Shown here piece by piece: positions 22,130 through 33,275 of a stretch of 64,000 bases of DNA (the first letter of the stretch is position 1; every line of letters starts with the position of its first letter). Where the stretch lies: contig AP026130.1 in the NCBI GenBank assembly GCA_030295235.1, forward strand, positions 806,001-870,000, written 5' to 3'. This DNA is from Fistulifera solaris. Lineage: Eukaryota > Bacillariophyta > Bacillariophyceae > Naviculales > Stauroneidaceae. A program made the translations under genes and the position numbers. A model generated the notes under the pieces. That model was not told where the DNA came from and made no database searches. It saw nothing but the letters and a program-made list of their open reading frames with translations.

Positions 22130-23990
22130 ATGGTCGCTCCTACGGCAGAAAAGAAAACGCCCAAAGGGCGCAAATCGCTGAAAGTCGACATTAAGACGGC
22201 GGATACCGGAAATGAATCGTCCACATCCTCGACGGCGGGGACACCGCGCTCCGCCCCATCGCCGGCGCAAGATTTACATCCATATGCCCGCGGAGCGGTC
22301 ATTGAAGTTTGGTATATTCCAAAAAAGACGGGAGAAGAAGAAGAATGGTGGTGGACCGAATCATCGTCCGATGATGAAGACGAATTAACGTCCCGCTCGA
22401 CCAAATCACTGCGACTGTGTGACATTATTGATCGCGCGCCCGTACCCAATAAACCCGACGAGTGGAAGTATTACGTCCATTATCGCGACTTTAACCGTCG
22501 GATGGACGAATGGATTAATACCGATCGGATTGTATCTCCGCCGTCGATTGGGAACGCCAAGGCCAAACTGTTGAAGAAAGAAGAAGAAAAGAAACACAAA
22601 AAAAGGAAACAACCTGCGGAAGAAGTACTGGATGTTTTGGGACCCCGACAAAGTCGACGTCGGTCGGTGGGACAAATCGAGAATGAAGAAGCATCGCGAA
22701 CACGGTTGTCCAGGAAAAAGTCCATGGATGATGATGCTACCATCGTGGCGTCCAATACGGCCGATGACGACGAAGAAGATCTAGAGCGAGGACGCGGGGC
22801 CAAGACCAAATCGAGTGGAGTGCAACAAGCCGTATCGAATGGCGAAACCAACAATACCAACAAAAGGAGATTGTGGCCTTGTCGGCAGAAGCTGTCACAA
22901 CTCACACGGTCGATGGTCACGTGGTAGCCACGTTCAATGCGGTGGAGTTGGATGAACACGAAGGACTGGACGAACAAAGTTTGCGCGAGCATGAGGAAGT
23001 TACGAAAGTAAAGAATGTTGCCTTTCTCGAGTTGGGACAATTTCAAATGGAAACCTGGTATTTTTCGCCGCTTCCTAAAGAACTGTTGGGACCTTCGGGT
23101 TTTCTAGAAGTGCTGTACGTCTGTGAATTCACATTGCGCATGTTTTCGCGAAAATCAGAGCTGTTGCGTTTCCAGAAACGTCTGCCGACCGAAAATCGTC
23201 ATCCTCCTGGAGATGAAATCTATCGCAAGGGTAATCTTTCCATGTTTGAAGTCGATGCTCAACAAGAAGAAATCTACTGTCAGAACTTGAGTTACATCGC
23301 CAAGCTCTTCCTGGATCACAAAACACTTTACTTCTCGGTGTCGCCGTTTCTGTTTTACGTGCTCTGCGAAGTGGACGAACGTGGCTATCACCCAGTGGGG
23401 TATTTCAGCAAAGAGAAGTACAGTGACGTCGGCTATAATTTGGCCTGCATTTTGACTTTTCCGTCCCATCAGCGCAAAGGTTACGGCCGTTTCTTGATTG
23501 CCTTTTCGTACGAGCTCTCCAAGAAAGAAGAAAAAGTGGGATCACCCGAAAAGCCAATGTCCGATCTTGGTCAACAGGCATACAAGCCGTATTGGACATC
23601 TACCATCATTGATTTTCTTTTGAACCAATCGGATGAGTCGGAGTTGAGCATAATGGTATGTACGACATGGATGCAAGTTATGTCATCATCGAGAATATCA
23701 CTAACTGTGTTATTTCATGTTAGGATATATCGAAAAGGACTTCCATTATGGCGGAAGACATAGTATTCACGTTGAACCAACTAGGTCTACTCAAATTCAT
23801 CAACGGAGTTTACTTCATTACGGCTGAAAAAACTTTACTAATGAATCTGGCAAAGAAATATCCCGTCAAGGAACCAAGGGTAGATTCATCGCGGCTGCAC
23901 TGGACTCCGTTTCTTACTGATATCAAACGGGACAAATTCAGCATTCACTCCAAGAAATCAAGCGTCTCCGAAGAGGGAAAGGCGAAGTAA
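22130..23990 (+). CDS. MYST-family histone acetyltransferase, Esa1/Tip60 type
   Basis: This is a nuclear lysine acetyltransferase resembling the NuA4 catalytic subunit. A chromo-barrel domain occupies about residues 55-137 (YYVHYRDFNRRMDEWI), then a basic and acidic linker leads to the MYST domain. That domain has KLFLDHKTLYFSV, YFSKEKYSDVGYNLACILTFP (catalytic Cys), an acetyl-CoA loop QRKGYGR, the catalytic Glu in SYELSKKE, and GSPEKPMSDLG. The finger region is degenerate: CEFTLRMF is followed by Phe and Leu where C2HC fingers have His and Cys, as in yeast Esa1. One A is missing at 22862-22865. A 68-nt intron lies at 23656-23723. An upstream in-frame ATG at 22061 is possible, but MVAPTAEKK at 22130 looks a better start. 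The 3' end meets the lipase gene tail-to-tail. Confidence 0.92.
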
Positions 23991-24010
23991 TGCACTTTTC
24001 TTAACTATAG

Positions 24011-27000
24011 TCATTGAGTAGAAAGGTCGCCATTAGCCTTCACTCGGGCTGCAAGCTCGTCTACGACTGTGCTCCTTCGAAGGCGTTGACGTTCCGGTAG
24101 CTGGCACCCTTCGTTGCGCTCGTTTGAAGCATCATCCAAATTGCCAATAAGGGATTGCGATAAAACGAACTCCCCACTACTCCGTCGATGTCGTAATAGC
24201 ATCGATCACAGACGCGGACAGGAACCGTAAGTCCAATCGACGGAAGCGGCACTCGATTCTGAGCACATTGATCACAAACTAAAGTCCCGCAACTACGACA
24301 GTTGTGTTTATCTCGTGCTTCCTGGGCTTCATTGTTGAAAGTACTCGCCCATGTAAATCGACTAGCGCAACATGAACTAAAAACAGGTTGAGTGACCTCT
24401 CTCCTCTTTTACAAACCAAAATAGATTAGGAAACGTACCATGTGTCATCCTCGTCATACGCTGTCCAACGAGGAGGAGCTTCCTGTGCTCGACGAACAGT
24501 GCGAACCTCCATCAGCGCTTCATAATAGTTTTTGCATTTATGGTCCGAGAGCATGTTCCCCGCTAGACTAACTCTGCGCAATTCTCGGAAATCTCGTGGT
24601 ACATAGACTGCTTTATAAACCCCTCTATGCGCATAAATGTGGGCAATTTTCCCAGGGACGAACATCCGAGGCAACGGACTTTCCTCTAATATGACCGGCT
24701 CTTGATCGTCTTTTTCATTCTGGCATGAATCGTTACATGCCGAAGTGCTCTTGGCGGACGTGCTTTCGCCAGCTATATCCTGATCGAGCGCGTCATTGAA
24801 TTCCTCATCGTCACTTTCTTCTAGAAGCTTTTCGTCTGGGTCATAGTATTCATCGTCATCGATAACAAGACTACGAGGAGCCGATCGAGAATCCAAGCCA
24901 CCCATGTAATCCACCGCTAAGGCAACGGGTACATCATTCGCGTCGGTTTTCCAATCCGGGGATGTTCTCGTGTTTACATCCCACCCTTGACTTTCCCATG
25001 TGGTGATGTCTTCATTCGTGTTTCCTTCAAATATTTGATCCTCTTTGACTAATATGTCTTTAACAGATAGCAGCCTCTGCTTGCTAGCTATGATCTGACT
25101 TTTGCAGTATCTTTTCAGTTGCTTTGAAGAAGCAGAAAGCGTAAATCCTTCACGCCATCTGGAAAGAGAGTTGCCTTTGGTAAGGGCGCGATTCAATCAA
25201 GATCAGAAACAAAATAAAAGCAAAGTCACTTACCTAGGCGCCCATACTGACTTAGCTCGATCTGTAATCGCCAGAATATCATCAGGCAAATGTTCTTTAA
25301 CCCAGGTTTCCCTGATATGTAAAAGAAACTTTAACAGTTCTCTACAGCTCACTAGGGTTAGTCGCGGAACCGCGTCGTCGTGCAGAACTGCTGTTGTTAC
25401 GAACGAGCCTACAAAGTCCGACAGTTTGACGTCAATACAAGGCGGCGTTCCATACGCATATACCCTCAGTATGCTCTGTTCGGCTGAACTTTTATTGATT
25501 TCAACGGAGGAAGAAGAAGAAAAGTGTTCCGGTAACTCCTTCTTAAGATTTCTCAACACAAGAATACCCAACAGAGTCGCTACTGCTCCGCCGAGTGAAT
25601 GTCCCGTGAGTCGAATACGAAAACCTCTTTTTGCGAAATCAACCAGCGCGTCAATGTGCTCCCGGTGCAGATTGATCGCAGCGTTCGCCATACCACAAAC
25701 GGCCAACCCTTGACCCTCATGCACTTCTGTCCAGTCGTCGTTATTCTGCTGTGCTGCTGATTCCGTTGCCGATCCAACATAAAGATCTGGAAAAGGAAGA
25801 GGAGCTTGACGAATATCAGTGACAACATCCTGTATTGAAGATGTTCCGCGTATGGATAAACAAGCAATTTTGTGTTGATCGTGGACGAAAAGAGCCGAGG
25901 CAGGCAAATCATACCCCAACTCCGAGTCTTGCAAATGCAAATGAGCGTAGACCAGACGCCAACCTTGTTGCGCTGCGAGAAGCTGCATGTCCACCTCTTT
26001 TCCGCATAGATGAAATTAAGTGCTATAGGAGCATAAAAAATAAGAGACTTGAAACCAACAAACATTCCGTGTGAGTCAATTTTTTTTACTGCTAACAGCG
26101 GACCGACATACCTCTAGTGTTGCATCTGGTAGCCTGTCGCATACCGCTCTAGGTTCCTCCGACTCGCCATCACTTGCGTCTCCGCAAATCCCATCTTTCT
26201 GTCTAACATTTCCGTGTCCTGTTTGAGTGATCGCGGGCTTTTCAATCTGACTCTGTTCTCCTTCTCCGTTATCTTCTTCTGCACGAATAGCATGAATTTT
26301 ATGCTCATGATCTGGGTTGAGCCCTCTCATCGCTCGATGCTGTGCCAGCGCGTAGAAAATAGCTGCACTGAGCTCATGCACGCTTAACGGCCAGGAATTC
26401 CGATTGATGTTGAGCGTCTTTTGCAAAAGATCAGCCGCCGCCAGGAACTCTTTGCGCAACATGATTGTATATATCCCATTCAATCCATACTTCCGCAAGA
26501 CATCAGCAGTCTCTACGGCAACAGCGGCTTGAGCCCCCAGCGGTATCTTCTTTGCCATTGTAATTGCCGCTTCCGCTATCCGAACTGCCACTTCTTCCAA
26601 GCTGTCAACCCCCGTATCAAAGTAGGGTCTTAAATTCCCTTCTTTATGATCACGACACCGCGCAAGTCTCCATGCCACCCTTTCTGCCAAATTGTGCTCC
26701 AATAACTGTATTTTGCAATCATCACAAACTCGTTCCGGTACATCCGGATGGTATCCCAAATGAGGCAGCCGATGACTGCACGAGCTATGCGCGTGACAGA
26801 AGCTCTTGCCGCACAGCCGACAGTGGTGGCGTAACCGCGTGGGTCCAAACGTTTTGTTACATGAAAAACAGCTCTCGGCTTTTTTGCCACGGCGGCCTTC
26901 GCATAGGGGTTGGCACCAATGTACGAGCGCGATGAAAATCAGCATCTTCTTTCGTGAAATCATCCTCCATGGGTGAATCGAGTAATGCGTCCACTGTCTC

Positions 27001-27582
27001 CTCTTCCGGCAAATACGTCCTCCATTCTTTTACCAGCTGTCGTTCGATCCATACCAAACTGCTAAAAGGGGGAAGTTCCGGAGCTTCCACATTAGGTCGA
27101 AAATATCCCGTGGCATTATTGCCCAATTCACTGTATTGCCGTTTCCACCGCCCTTTACAATACGCGAACCGGGCGGTGCGATGAATGCGACTCATCGTCG
27201 AAGTCAAGAGCTCTCGCGCGGCCATGGGGATGACTTCTTTCGAAATTTCTTTCCATGACGGAGCCGGAGCACTGATTGTGCCGCTGAAATTGGTATTTAC
27301 ATTACGCACTGAGTCGAGCCTAGCGTCGACATGACAATCGTTCTCGGTTCGGTTCGATGATGCGGATGGATAAATCTCACGATGTAATGTTACTTCATCA
27401 GTTCGTTCTGTGTCATCTTTTTCGAGATCATAATTGTCACATTCTTCGAACCAGGATTGGGGCACAGGAAGAAGATCATCATCGTTTTCCTCGATCGATT
27501 CGACGCTCTCGGTATCGCTGGCAATCGTGTCCTGATTTAAATAAGACGGCCGAGTCTCTCGCGCTGCAATGACCGATGTCAT
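24011..27582 (-). CDS. FYVE - class 3 lipase - FYVE protein
   Basis: This is a predicted endosomal lipid hydrolase with an unusual plan. The first exon (26112-27582) encodes an acidic N-terminus and a FYVE finger with CFSCNKTFG, RLRHHCRLCGKSFC and PERVCDDC, then a helical stretch. Exon 2 (25234-25994) holds a class 3 lipase with nucleophile GHSLGGAVATLLG and YAYGTPPCID. Exon 3 (24439-25158) completes it with VPGKIAHIYAHRGVYK and MLSDHKCKNYYEAL, as in diacylglycerol lipases. Exon 4 (24011-24376) encodes a second FYVE finger: CSCC, KHNCRSCGTLVCDQC and VRVCDRCYYD. Introns are 25995-26111, 25159-25233 and 24377-24438, with phases consistent throughout. One extra A/T in the six-T run at 26880-26885 and one missing G/C at 24172-24175 are bridged. 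The result is about 1,105 residues. FYVE domains bind PI3P; the lipase substrate is unknown. Confidence 0.85.
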
Positions 27583-28093
27583 TATTTGCTTTGTCTTTGA
27601 AAAACAACTAGTCTTCGAAATCGAATAGAAATAACCAGCAGGAGAAGGACTACTTCGATAACAAAGTGATTTTCTTTACGGATCATGGCCGTCACTTCAA
27701 GAAAAAAGGAACCAGAATAACACGAGAAACGCGCGACGTATCTGTTCCCAAATATTTTAGAGTTAGAGTTTCATGACTCTTCCCAGTCACATGTCATCCA
27801 TCATAGGATAACAGCTTGTGATAAGAGAAGAGAGTGAGCAAACATCGATGAGGACATAACAGTCCAGTTGTCATTCATCTAGCTAAGATCATCGAGTTGT
27901 TTTTAGTCCGTGGAACTGTGTCGCTGATGGAAAACATTAAATATTGGTACACTCATGACTAATAACTGGAAACATCCAGTCAGAAAATAACTGGGTTGAA
28001 GTAAACAATACTTCATACTTTTTCTGTGACAAAGTACTTGGCACTCACGAGTTCGTTGTATGATGAAAAAGATCCATCATTTGATGATCTCAC
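27583..28093. other. Intergenic between two minus-strand genes
   Basis: This 511-bp AT-rich spacer lies upstream of the FYVE-lipase gene and downstream of the Lys/Ala-rich gene. I see no gene, array or strong palindrome in it. Confidence 0.5.
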
Positions 28094-30071
28094 TCATAAA
28101 GATATCCGGAACCAAAATTTCTTATTCTTTTGTGCTGCTTCGGCAGAACCAGAAGTAGCTTCAGTTTGATTCGGACGGCTCTTCTTTTCGGTGATTCATC
28201 CGCAGAGGTCTCTGCTTTCGCTCTGGATTTCTTGGCAGCGACTTTCTTCGGAGAAGTTTCTGCGCTCTTCTTGGGGGGATTCACCAGGGATTACGGATGT
28301 GGTCTTGGATTGCTTCGCTCCATTCACTGACTCGGAAGAAGCAGCTGCTTCTGTTATCTTCTCCGCTGCTTTCTTCGGAGTAACCTCCTTGCTTTTCTTG
28401 GGACGACTCTTATTAGGTGATTCACTGGTAGGTGCCTCTGAGATTGCCTTAGATTTGTCCGCTGACTTTGTCGTCGTTGAAGCAGATTTCCTTGCTGTCG
28501 TTTTCGGAGCAGCCTTCTCTGATGCTTTAGCCTTAGATTGTTTCGCTCCGTCCGCTGACTCCGCGGAAGCAGACTCTGCGTTCTTCTTCACCACTTTCTT
28601 CTTGGGCGATTCACCAGCAGGAGTCTCTACTTTCGAATTTTCCGCTGACTCGGACGAGGCGGACGTAGCTGCTGTTTTCTTCGCCACTGTTTTCTTCGGA
28701 GCAGCCTCCTTGTTCTTCCCCGGAATAACATTTATGGGCGCTTTTTCAGCAGGTGTCTCTGCTGCTGCCTTTGTCTGCTCCACTTCCGCGGAAGCAGATT
28801 CTGATTTCTTTGCCACGGCTTTCTTCGGAGCAGCCTCTTTGTTCTTCTCCTCGTCGACCTTTTTCGCAGTAACAGCTTTAGTAGTGGTCTTTACCTTTTT
28901 GGACGGTGGGTTAGCTTCGCCCTCTGTTTGTGTACTCGTTTTCGTAGAGTTCTTCGAGCCTACTGGCCGTCCCCGTTTCTTCGGCTCGCCGGCTGCTTTC
29001 ACTTTATCCGCAGGCTTAGCGGGTTCGTCTAAAACATTCTCCTTGCTTACATCACTCATGGCAGCAGCCGAGGGAGCAGGTTTGGCGGTCGTCGGTACCT
29101 TGGTTGGCGAAGGGGCCAGTGTCTTTTCTGCGGTTAGAATGGGAGCTGGTTTTGGGGTTGTTGAGGTCTTTGTCGACGAAGAAGTGGGGGTCTTCTTAGT
29201 TAGCGAAGATACTGATGATTTTTTCGCCATTTCTGAAGCAGCTGTAGCTTTCGCTGTAGATGTCTTCGTTTGTGTCGTGGACGGCTTTTCGACTGCAACA
29301 AGTTGTGTCGAAGGAGGCGTTGAATCAAACGACTTAGACACAATCATCTTGGACAAGTCAAGGTCTTGCGTGTGATCAAATCGAGTAGCTTCATCGACTC
29401 TTTCGGCATGCGTCCAAATGCGAATGACCTTCACTCGGTCACTGATCCCCTCAATCGCTCCATAGGGCGCTACACTATCCGAAAGAACAGCCACCAAATC
29501 GGCGGCAGCCGGAGGGTCCCCGAAAGGTAGATGCCACAGCATTGACATGATCCCAGACTCCATCACTGTAGCCGGCTATCGGTAGGTTTTCTTTGCCGAG
29601 ACGATTTTCCTCACTTTTGGTTGCGATCGCTGTAGAAACACTGATCCGGGGCACTTTGGAAATATCGCTGGGAACTTTGGCCCCTTCGAGCAAGACTAGC
29701 AAGTCGTAACCGCCACCGAAGCAGAGAAAGACACTGCTCTTTGTTCTCTTTCGCATAGACGCATGCCGGCGTGCTAGTTTCAAAATCCAGTCCGGTGCGC
29801 AATCCGTCAACAACGATCTCCCAAATTCCGCCACCGACTTGAAATCCATGTCGGACGGTTTTTTGACAATAGTGATGACGGAGAGATCTGTGTTGCATTC
29901 GGGATAGGTTTTCGAGTTTACGAGCTTCACTTCTATTCGAATAGAAGGAAAAGGATTGGGCATGAATGGAGGATGCGGGAAATGATATCCTGGATTGGGT
30001 GGCATGAAGCCTGGCAATGGTGGTTGCCCATAATTCGTCGGCAATGAAGGGGAGAGACCTTGGCGATCCAT
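28094..30071 (-). CDS. Uncharacterised protein with Lys/Ala-rich H1-like tail and AT-hook
   Basis: The N-terminal 40 residues are Pro-rich (LPGFMPPNPGYHFPHPP). A globular part of about 190 residues follows that I cannot assign (SIRIEVKLVN to VKVIRIWTHAE). The C-terminal two thirds is low-complexity Lys/Ala/Ser/Thr with recurring SPKK-type and KEAAPKKAVAKK-type units, as in linker histones. One AT-hook-like KKRGRPVGSK sits within it. Nuclear DNA binding is therefore likely but its role is unknown. Three homopolymer corrections join the frames: an extra G/C at 29518-29521, an extra C/G at 28273-28278, and a missing A/T at 28185-28188. The last gives an end reading AAQKNKKFWFRISL with its stop at 28094. 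I start at the ATG at 30071, because upstream in-frame sequence opens only with TTG. Confidence 0.6.
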
Positions 30072-30594
30072 ATTGTAAATAGACGCAGCAACTGTTTTAT
30101 TTGGTCGGTAACAGAATTGCCTATTTGCTTCTTCACGCAATTTTGTGTCAACGAGGGAACGCAAAGCGAAGCGTGTCAAGAAATAATAGCCAAAATGAGG
30201 TTGCGTTTTGCTTGCTGCTTGCTTCTTGCGGCCTCATCGTTTTTTGTCCCCTAAATAAACACCCCCAAGAATCATCTATCATCTCTTACAACGCACTTTC
30301 ACTTAAAGAACTACTTCCTAAGTAAAACCTCATACTATAATAATAAGTAGGACACACTTGTTAAGTGCACGAAGGAAAAAATCTCGTCGTCTGTTTTCAC
30401 CTCACTCAAGGCTAAAAATAATCATCTTCTCGTTTCCCGCGCATCCACGCAACCGAAAAAGCTTGATGATGAGTGTTGAGTGATGAGTGATGAGTGATGA
30501 GTGATGAGGCATTTTTTCTGTCAAAAAATAGCGCGGATCAAAGCACAACCAATCAAACCAACTAGAACCAGCGCAACCATATTTAGAGAGCTAA
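30072..30594. other. Divergent intergenic region with short 7-bp tandem repeat
   Basis: This region lies between the AT-hook gene (minus) and RsmG (plus). It contains a small GATGAGT heptamer array at about 30464-30508. Otherwise it is AT-rich promoter-type sequence, and no gene is recognised. Confidence 0.6.
30464..30508. repeat. Heptamer (GATGAGT) microsatellite
   Basis: About six consecutive copies of a seven-base unit GATGAGT, with one GTTGAGT variant, lie about 90 bp upstream of the RsmG ATG. Confidence 0.85.
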
Positions 30595-31677
30595 ATGATT
30601 GAGAAACTTTTATATATACTCCTTTTGTCTGTTTTACAAATCCAGCAAGGAAACGCGTTCATATCGATTGATGTCCACAATTGGTCCCCATCGATCCAAC
30701 AACACGACATCAATAAAGAACACGGGCGAAGATGCCGACATCATCTATCGAAACAAAGCTTAAAAAGTGAACAAGCCAGTGATTCCATAGATTCCAGAGA
30801 ACATTTACTCTCTCTGGATCCAGATTCGAAAGAAGCCCAGCAAATTGTCCTCGACGATTTACAACAAAGTGAGGAAACACTATCCAAATTGCGGAAGCTG
30901 AGTTACTTGGTCACAGAATGGAACAATCGAATCAATCTTGTGAGTCGACAGGATTGTTCCACGTCGACTGTATTTGGTCGCCATGTGCTTCCTTCGGCTG
31001 CTGTCACTCAATTGAAGGGCGACGATGGGGAACCTTTCTTACGTCGAGCCAAAAGAGTGGTGGATGTGGGGACAGGTGGAGGATTTCCAGGACTACCATT
31101 GGCAATATTGTATCCAGAAACCAGTTTTCTGTTATTGGACAGTGTGGGCAAAAAACTGACAGCGTGTGCGGATATGGCCGAACGTCTGGGTTTACGAAAC
31201 GTTAAGACACACCACGGGAGGTCGGAGGAGCTGATCGACAGCAAGTTTGATATCGTGACAGGACGTAGCGTAACGTCGGTTCCACAATTCTGCGCGTGGG
31301 TACAGCATCTGCTGACGGATGATGGTCACCTACTGTATTGGATTGGAGGTGGAGATATTCCCCCGAACGCGTTAGAGGTAGTCCAGCAAGATGTTCCTCT
31401 TTCGGAGCTGGTGCCAGTGCTGCAGTCGTCCGACAAGCGGATTCTAGTTTTTCCAGCCACGGCGGTTCGGAAAATTGCCAAAGAAAGTGGGTTACTACCC
31501 ACGCGAAAGGTGACAAAGAACTCAACATCCAACAAAACGAAAAACAAGCCGCAGCGGACACCAAAGACGAAAGGCGAGTGGCGTAAGAAATCGAGCGACG
31601 AACCGAAGCAGCGAAGTTATGAATCTTTCAAGCGATATTCATCATCCCCGCGAAATAGTTCAAGTAATGGTGATTAA
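30595..31677 (+). CDS. rsmG: RsmG-type 16S rRNA m7G methyltransferase, probably plastid-targeted
   Basis: RsmG (GidB) methylates a guanosine in the 530 loop of bacterial-type 16S rRNA. Family hallmarks are WNNRINLVSRQD, the AdoMet-binding VVDVGTGGGFPGLPLAIL, LLDSVGKKLTACADMAERLGL, and TGRSVTSVPQFCAW. The leader starts with a signal peptide (KLLYILLLSVLQIQQGNA) followed immediately by Phe-Ile-Ser. This fits the diatom plastid ASAFAP-type signal, in which a Phe follows the cleavage site. The enzyme therefore most likely acts on plastid ribosomes. The C-terminus has a basic Ser/Lys tail absent from bacterial enzymes. The protein has 360 residues against about 210 in bacteria, the excess being leader and tail. 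No intron or frameshift is seen. Confidence 0.9.
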   Translation: MIEKLLYILLLSVLQIQQGNAFISIDVHNWSPSIQQHDINKEHGRRCRHHLSKQSLKSEQASDSIDSREHLLSLDPDSKEAQQIVLDDLQQSEETLSKLRKLSYLVTEWNNRINLVSRQDCSTSTVFGRHVLPSAAVTQLKGDDGEPFLRRAKRVVDVGTGGGFPGLPLAILYPETSFLLLDSVGKKLTACADMAERLGLRNVKTHHGRSEELIDSKFDIVTGRSVTSVPQFCAWVQHLLTDDGHLLYWIGGGDIPPNALEVVQQDVPLSELVPVLQSSDKRILVFPATAVRKIAKESGLLPTRKVTKNSTSNKTKNKPQRTPKTKGEWRKKSSDEPKQRSYESFKRYSSSPRNSSSNGD

Positions 31678-31982
31678 TAAAACATAAATGTATATGAAAA
31701 CGTGTACTGTTATTAGTTTTAATTAACGTAATGAAGCTGAAATCGCATGAAAGGTGCCTGTTTTGAGAAAGCACCAATTGGTCATCTGCTGTTGAGTCGA
31801 CCCAAAATAACGCAATAGTTCGTTGTTAGCCTAAATGGTTTCGAATCAATAACGCCTGCGTGTAAATCCAAGCTCGTGAAAGCGATATAATCGGTGAAGT
31901 TAAAGCACGTGATGCTTTCGATCATGAAATCATTGAAACCAAACACCATCACAACTGGTCAGCCCTATCGATCCAATTTCCA
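31678..31982. other. Convergent intergenic region
   Basis: This spacer between the RsmG stop and the end of the minus-strand membrane protein holds both 3' ends. Nothing else is recognised. Confidence 0.5.
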
Positions 31983-32812
31983 TTACACAAATTCCAAAGA
32001 AGGGTCCTTGTAGCCGTAGTCGGATGTGGCCAAAGGTACATGACCACGATCATTGAAGTGAAAGCATAAGTCCAGAGGAAAAGAAGGACACGTACAAAAT
32101 GTCCCACCATGGAAACGGTCCATCGACATAGAGAGGAATAAGCGCCATCGGGGTTGTCCGCTACTTGCCACGCGGTGAATATACTGAAACACACCGCCAG
32201 CACGACACAGAAAAGGAGCCCACGCGATCCCTGAAACATTTTTATCGGTGATGTCCCCTCTCGTATGATAGTGTTGATATCCTCAACCTCGAGTTCTGTG
32301 AATGTATTTTCCTTGTTGGAAGACTCTGGATACAAAGGATTGCTAGGTTCATTGGATCCGTGGTCATTCGATACTCCTGATGGGTTATTGATACCCTTCT
32401 CTCCCTGACTTGTACTATGAGTATCTTGATTTTTGGACTCGGCAGTTTCATCTTTAGTAGTGGGGTTCATTTTAGCCTCCGATGCAGCAATATCCGAATT
32501 ATTTCCCTTTGATTCGAGTGTCGATGTCTCATCCATTTTCAGATTATTGTTGTTTGACAAATGGTTCTCCACCAAAATACGCCTATCAGATCCTGAAACC
32601 GTGTGTAAATGAGAGTCGTGTGTTGAAATAGGACTTGTAGCTTCTGCCTTGGCGCGCAAAAGATGAGGAAGAGATTCACCCAAACGATGCGCGTCTACAT
32701 ACGCTGCGAAACGAATGGCAAGGAGCGACAGTAGAAGCGTCTTTGAAATGGCTTGGTAATAAACGCGACAATGGAGCTTGATGTTGTTCTGTAACATCCT
32801 TTTTACTGTCAT
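31983..32812 (-). CDS. Type I membrane protein of an NPDG-LCRW family (paralogue 1)
   Basis: I know no characterised relative. A signal peptide (LLLSLLAIRFAAYVDA) is followed by about 170 residues of Ser/Asn/Glu/Thr-rich ectodomain. One hydrophobic segment comes next (LLFCVVLAVCFSIFTAW), then the motif NPDGAYSSLCRW. The gene about 3 kb away (35645-36793) has the same signal-ectodomain-TM plan and NPDGLCARLCRW after its membrane segment. The open frame continues to 31949. However, adding one base in the A/T run 32096-32099 yields a tail with CTCPSFPLDLC and HVPLATSDYGYKDPSLEFV. That tail parallels the Cys-rich, HTLVSTDGFDDYDHD tail of the paralogue, so I prefer an end at 31983. Surface location is inferred from the signal peptide and single TM. 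Confidence 0.65.
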
Positions 32813-33275
32813 GGTTGATTTGATGTAAAGGAAATGCCGACCTTGAATGGTTTGTTGTTGCGTATCTTGCGGAAAAAATGTGTCAAAGTTTCTTTTTTGA
32901 TTTTTGGGCCGCCGGATGTGAACGCCTGCAAGCCAAGCCCCGTCTATTTCTCCGGCTGGCCTGCGCGATTTTTCGTTTCCTACTTAATGTATACTCATTT
33001 ACTATAAACTTGAATGTAGTGTCTCCAACGCCTTGAAGTTGAATCACGCAGAGACACTTCCGTATTTCTCCGAACGCGAACCACACATTGGGACACGGTG
33101 ACGCGGGAATGTAACTCCGAGCGAACGAGAATGCCTCAAAATAGTAGACCGGACGCCGAAAAAATACATAGGTTGACGTTAAGAACCCCTCGAGCTCCAA
33201 CCAAAAAGGCAAGAGAACTCTCGTCCTTTTCATTACAAAACAACACAACGGTCATAATACTACAAAGCAGGCACC
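32813..33275. other. Divergent intergenic region
   Basis: This is upstream sequence shared by the membrane protein (minus) and the aminopropyltransferase (plus). I see no repeat array or gene here. Several short frames have no protein character. Confidence 0.5.

Noticed and set aside
28191-29375. A 394-codon plus-strand open frame rich in Ala, Phe and Ser
   Set aside because: It is the antisense of the Lys/Ala-rich gene, whose biased codons create an open opposite frame. The sense frame has an AT-hook and SPKK units.
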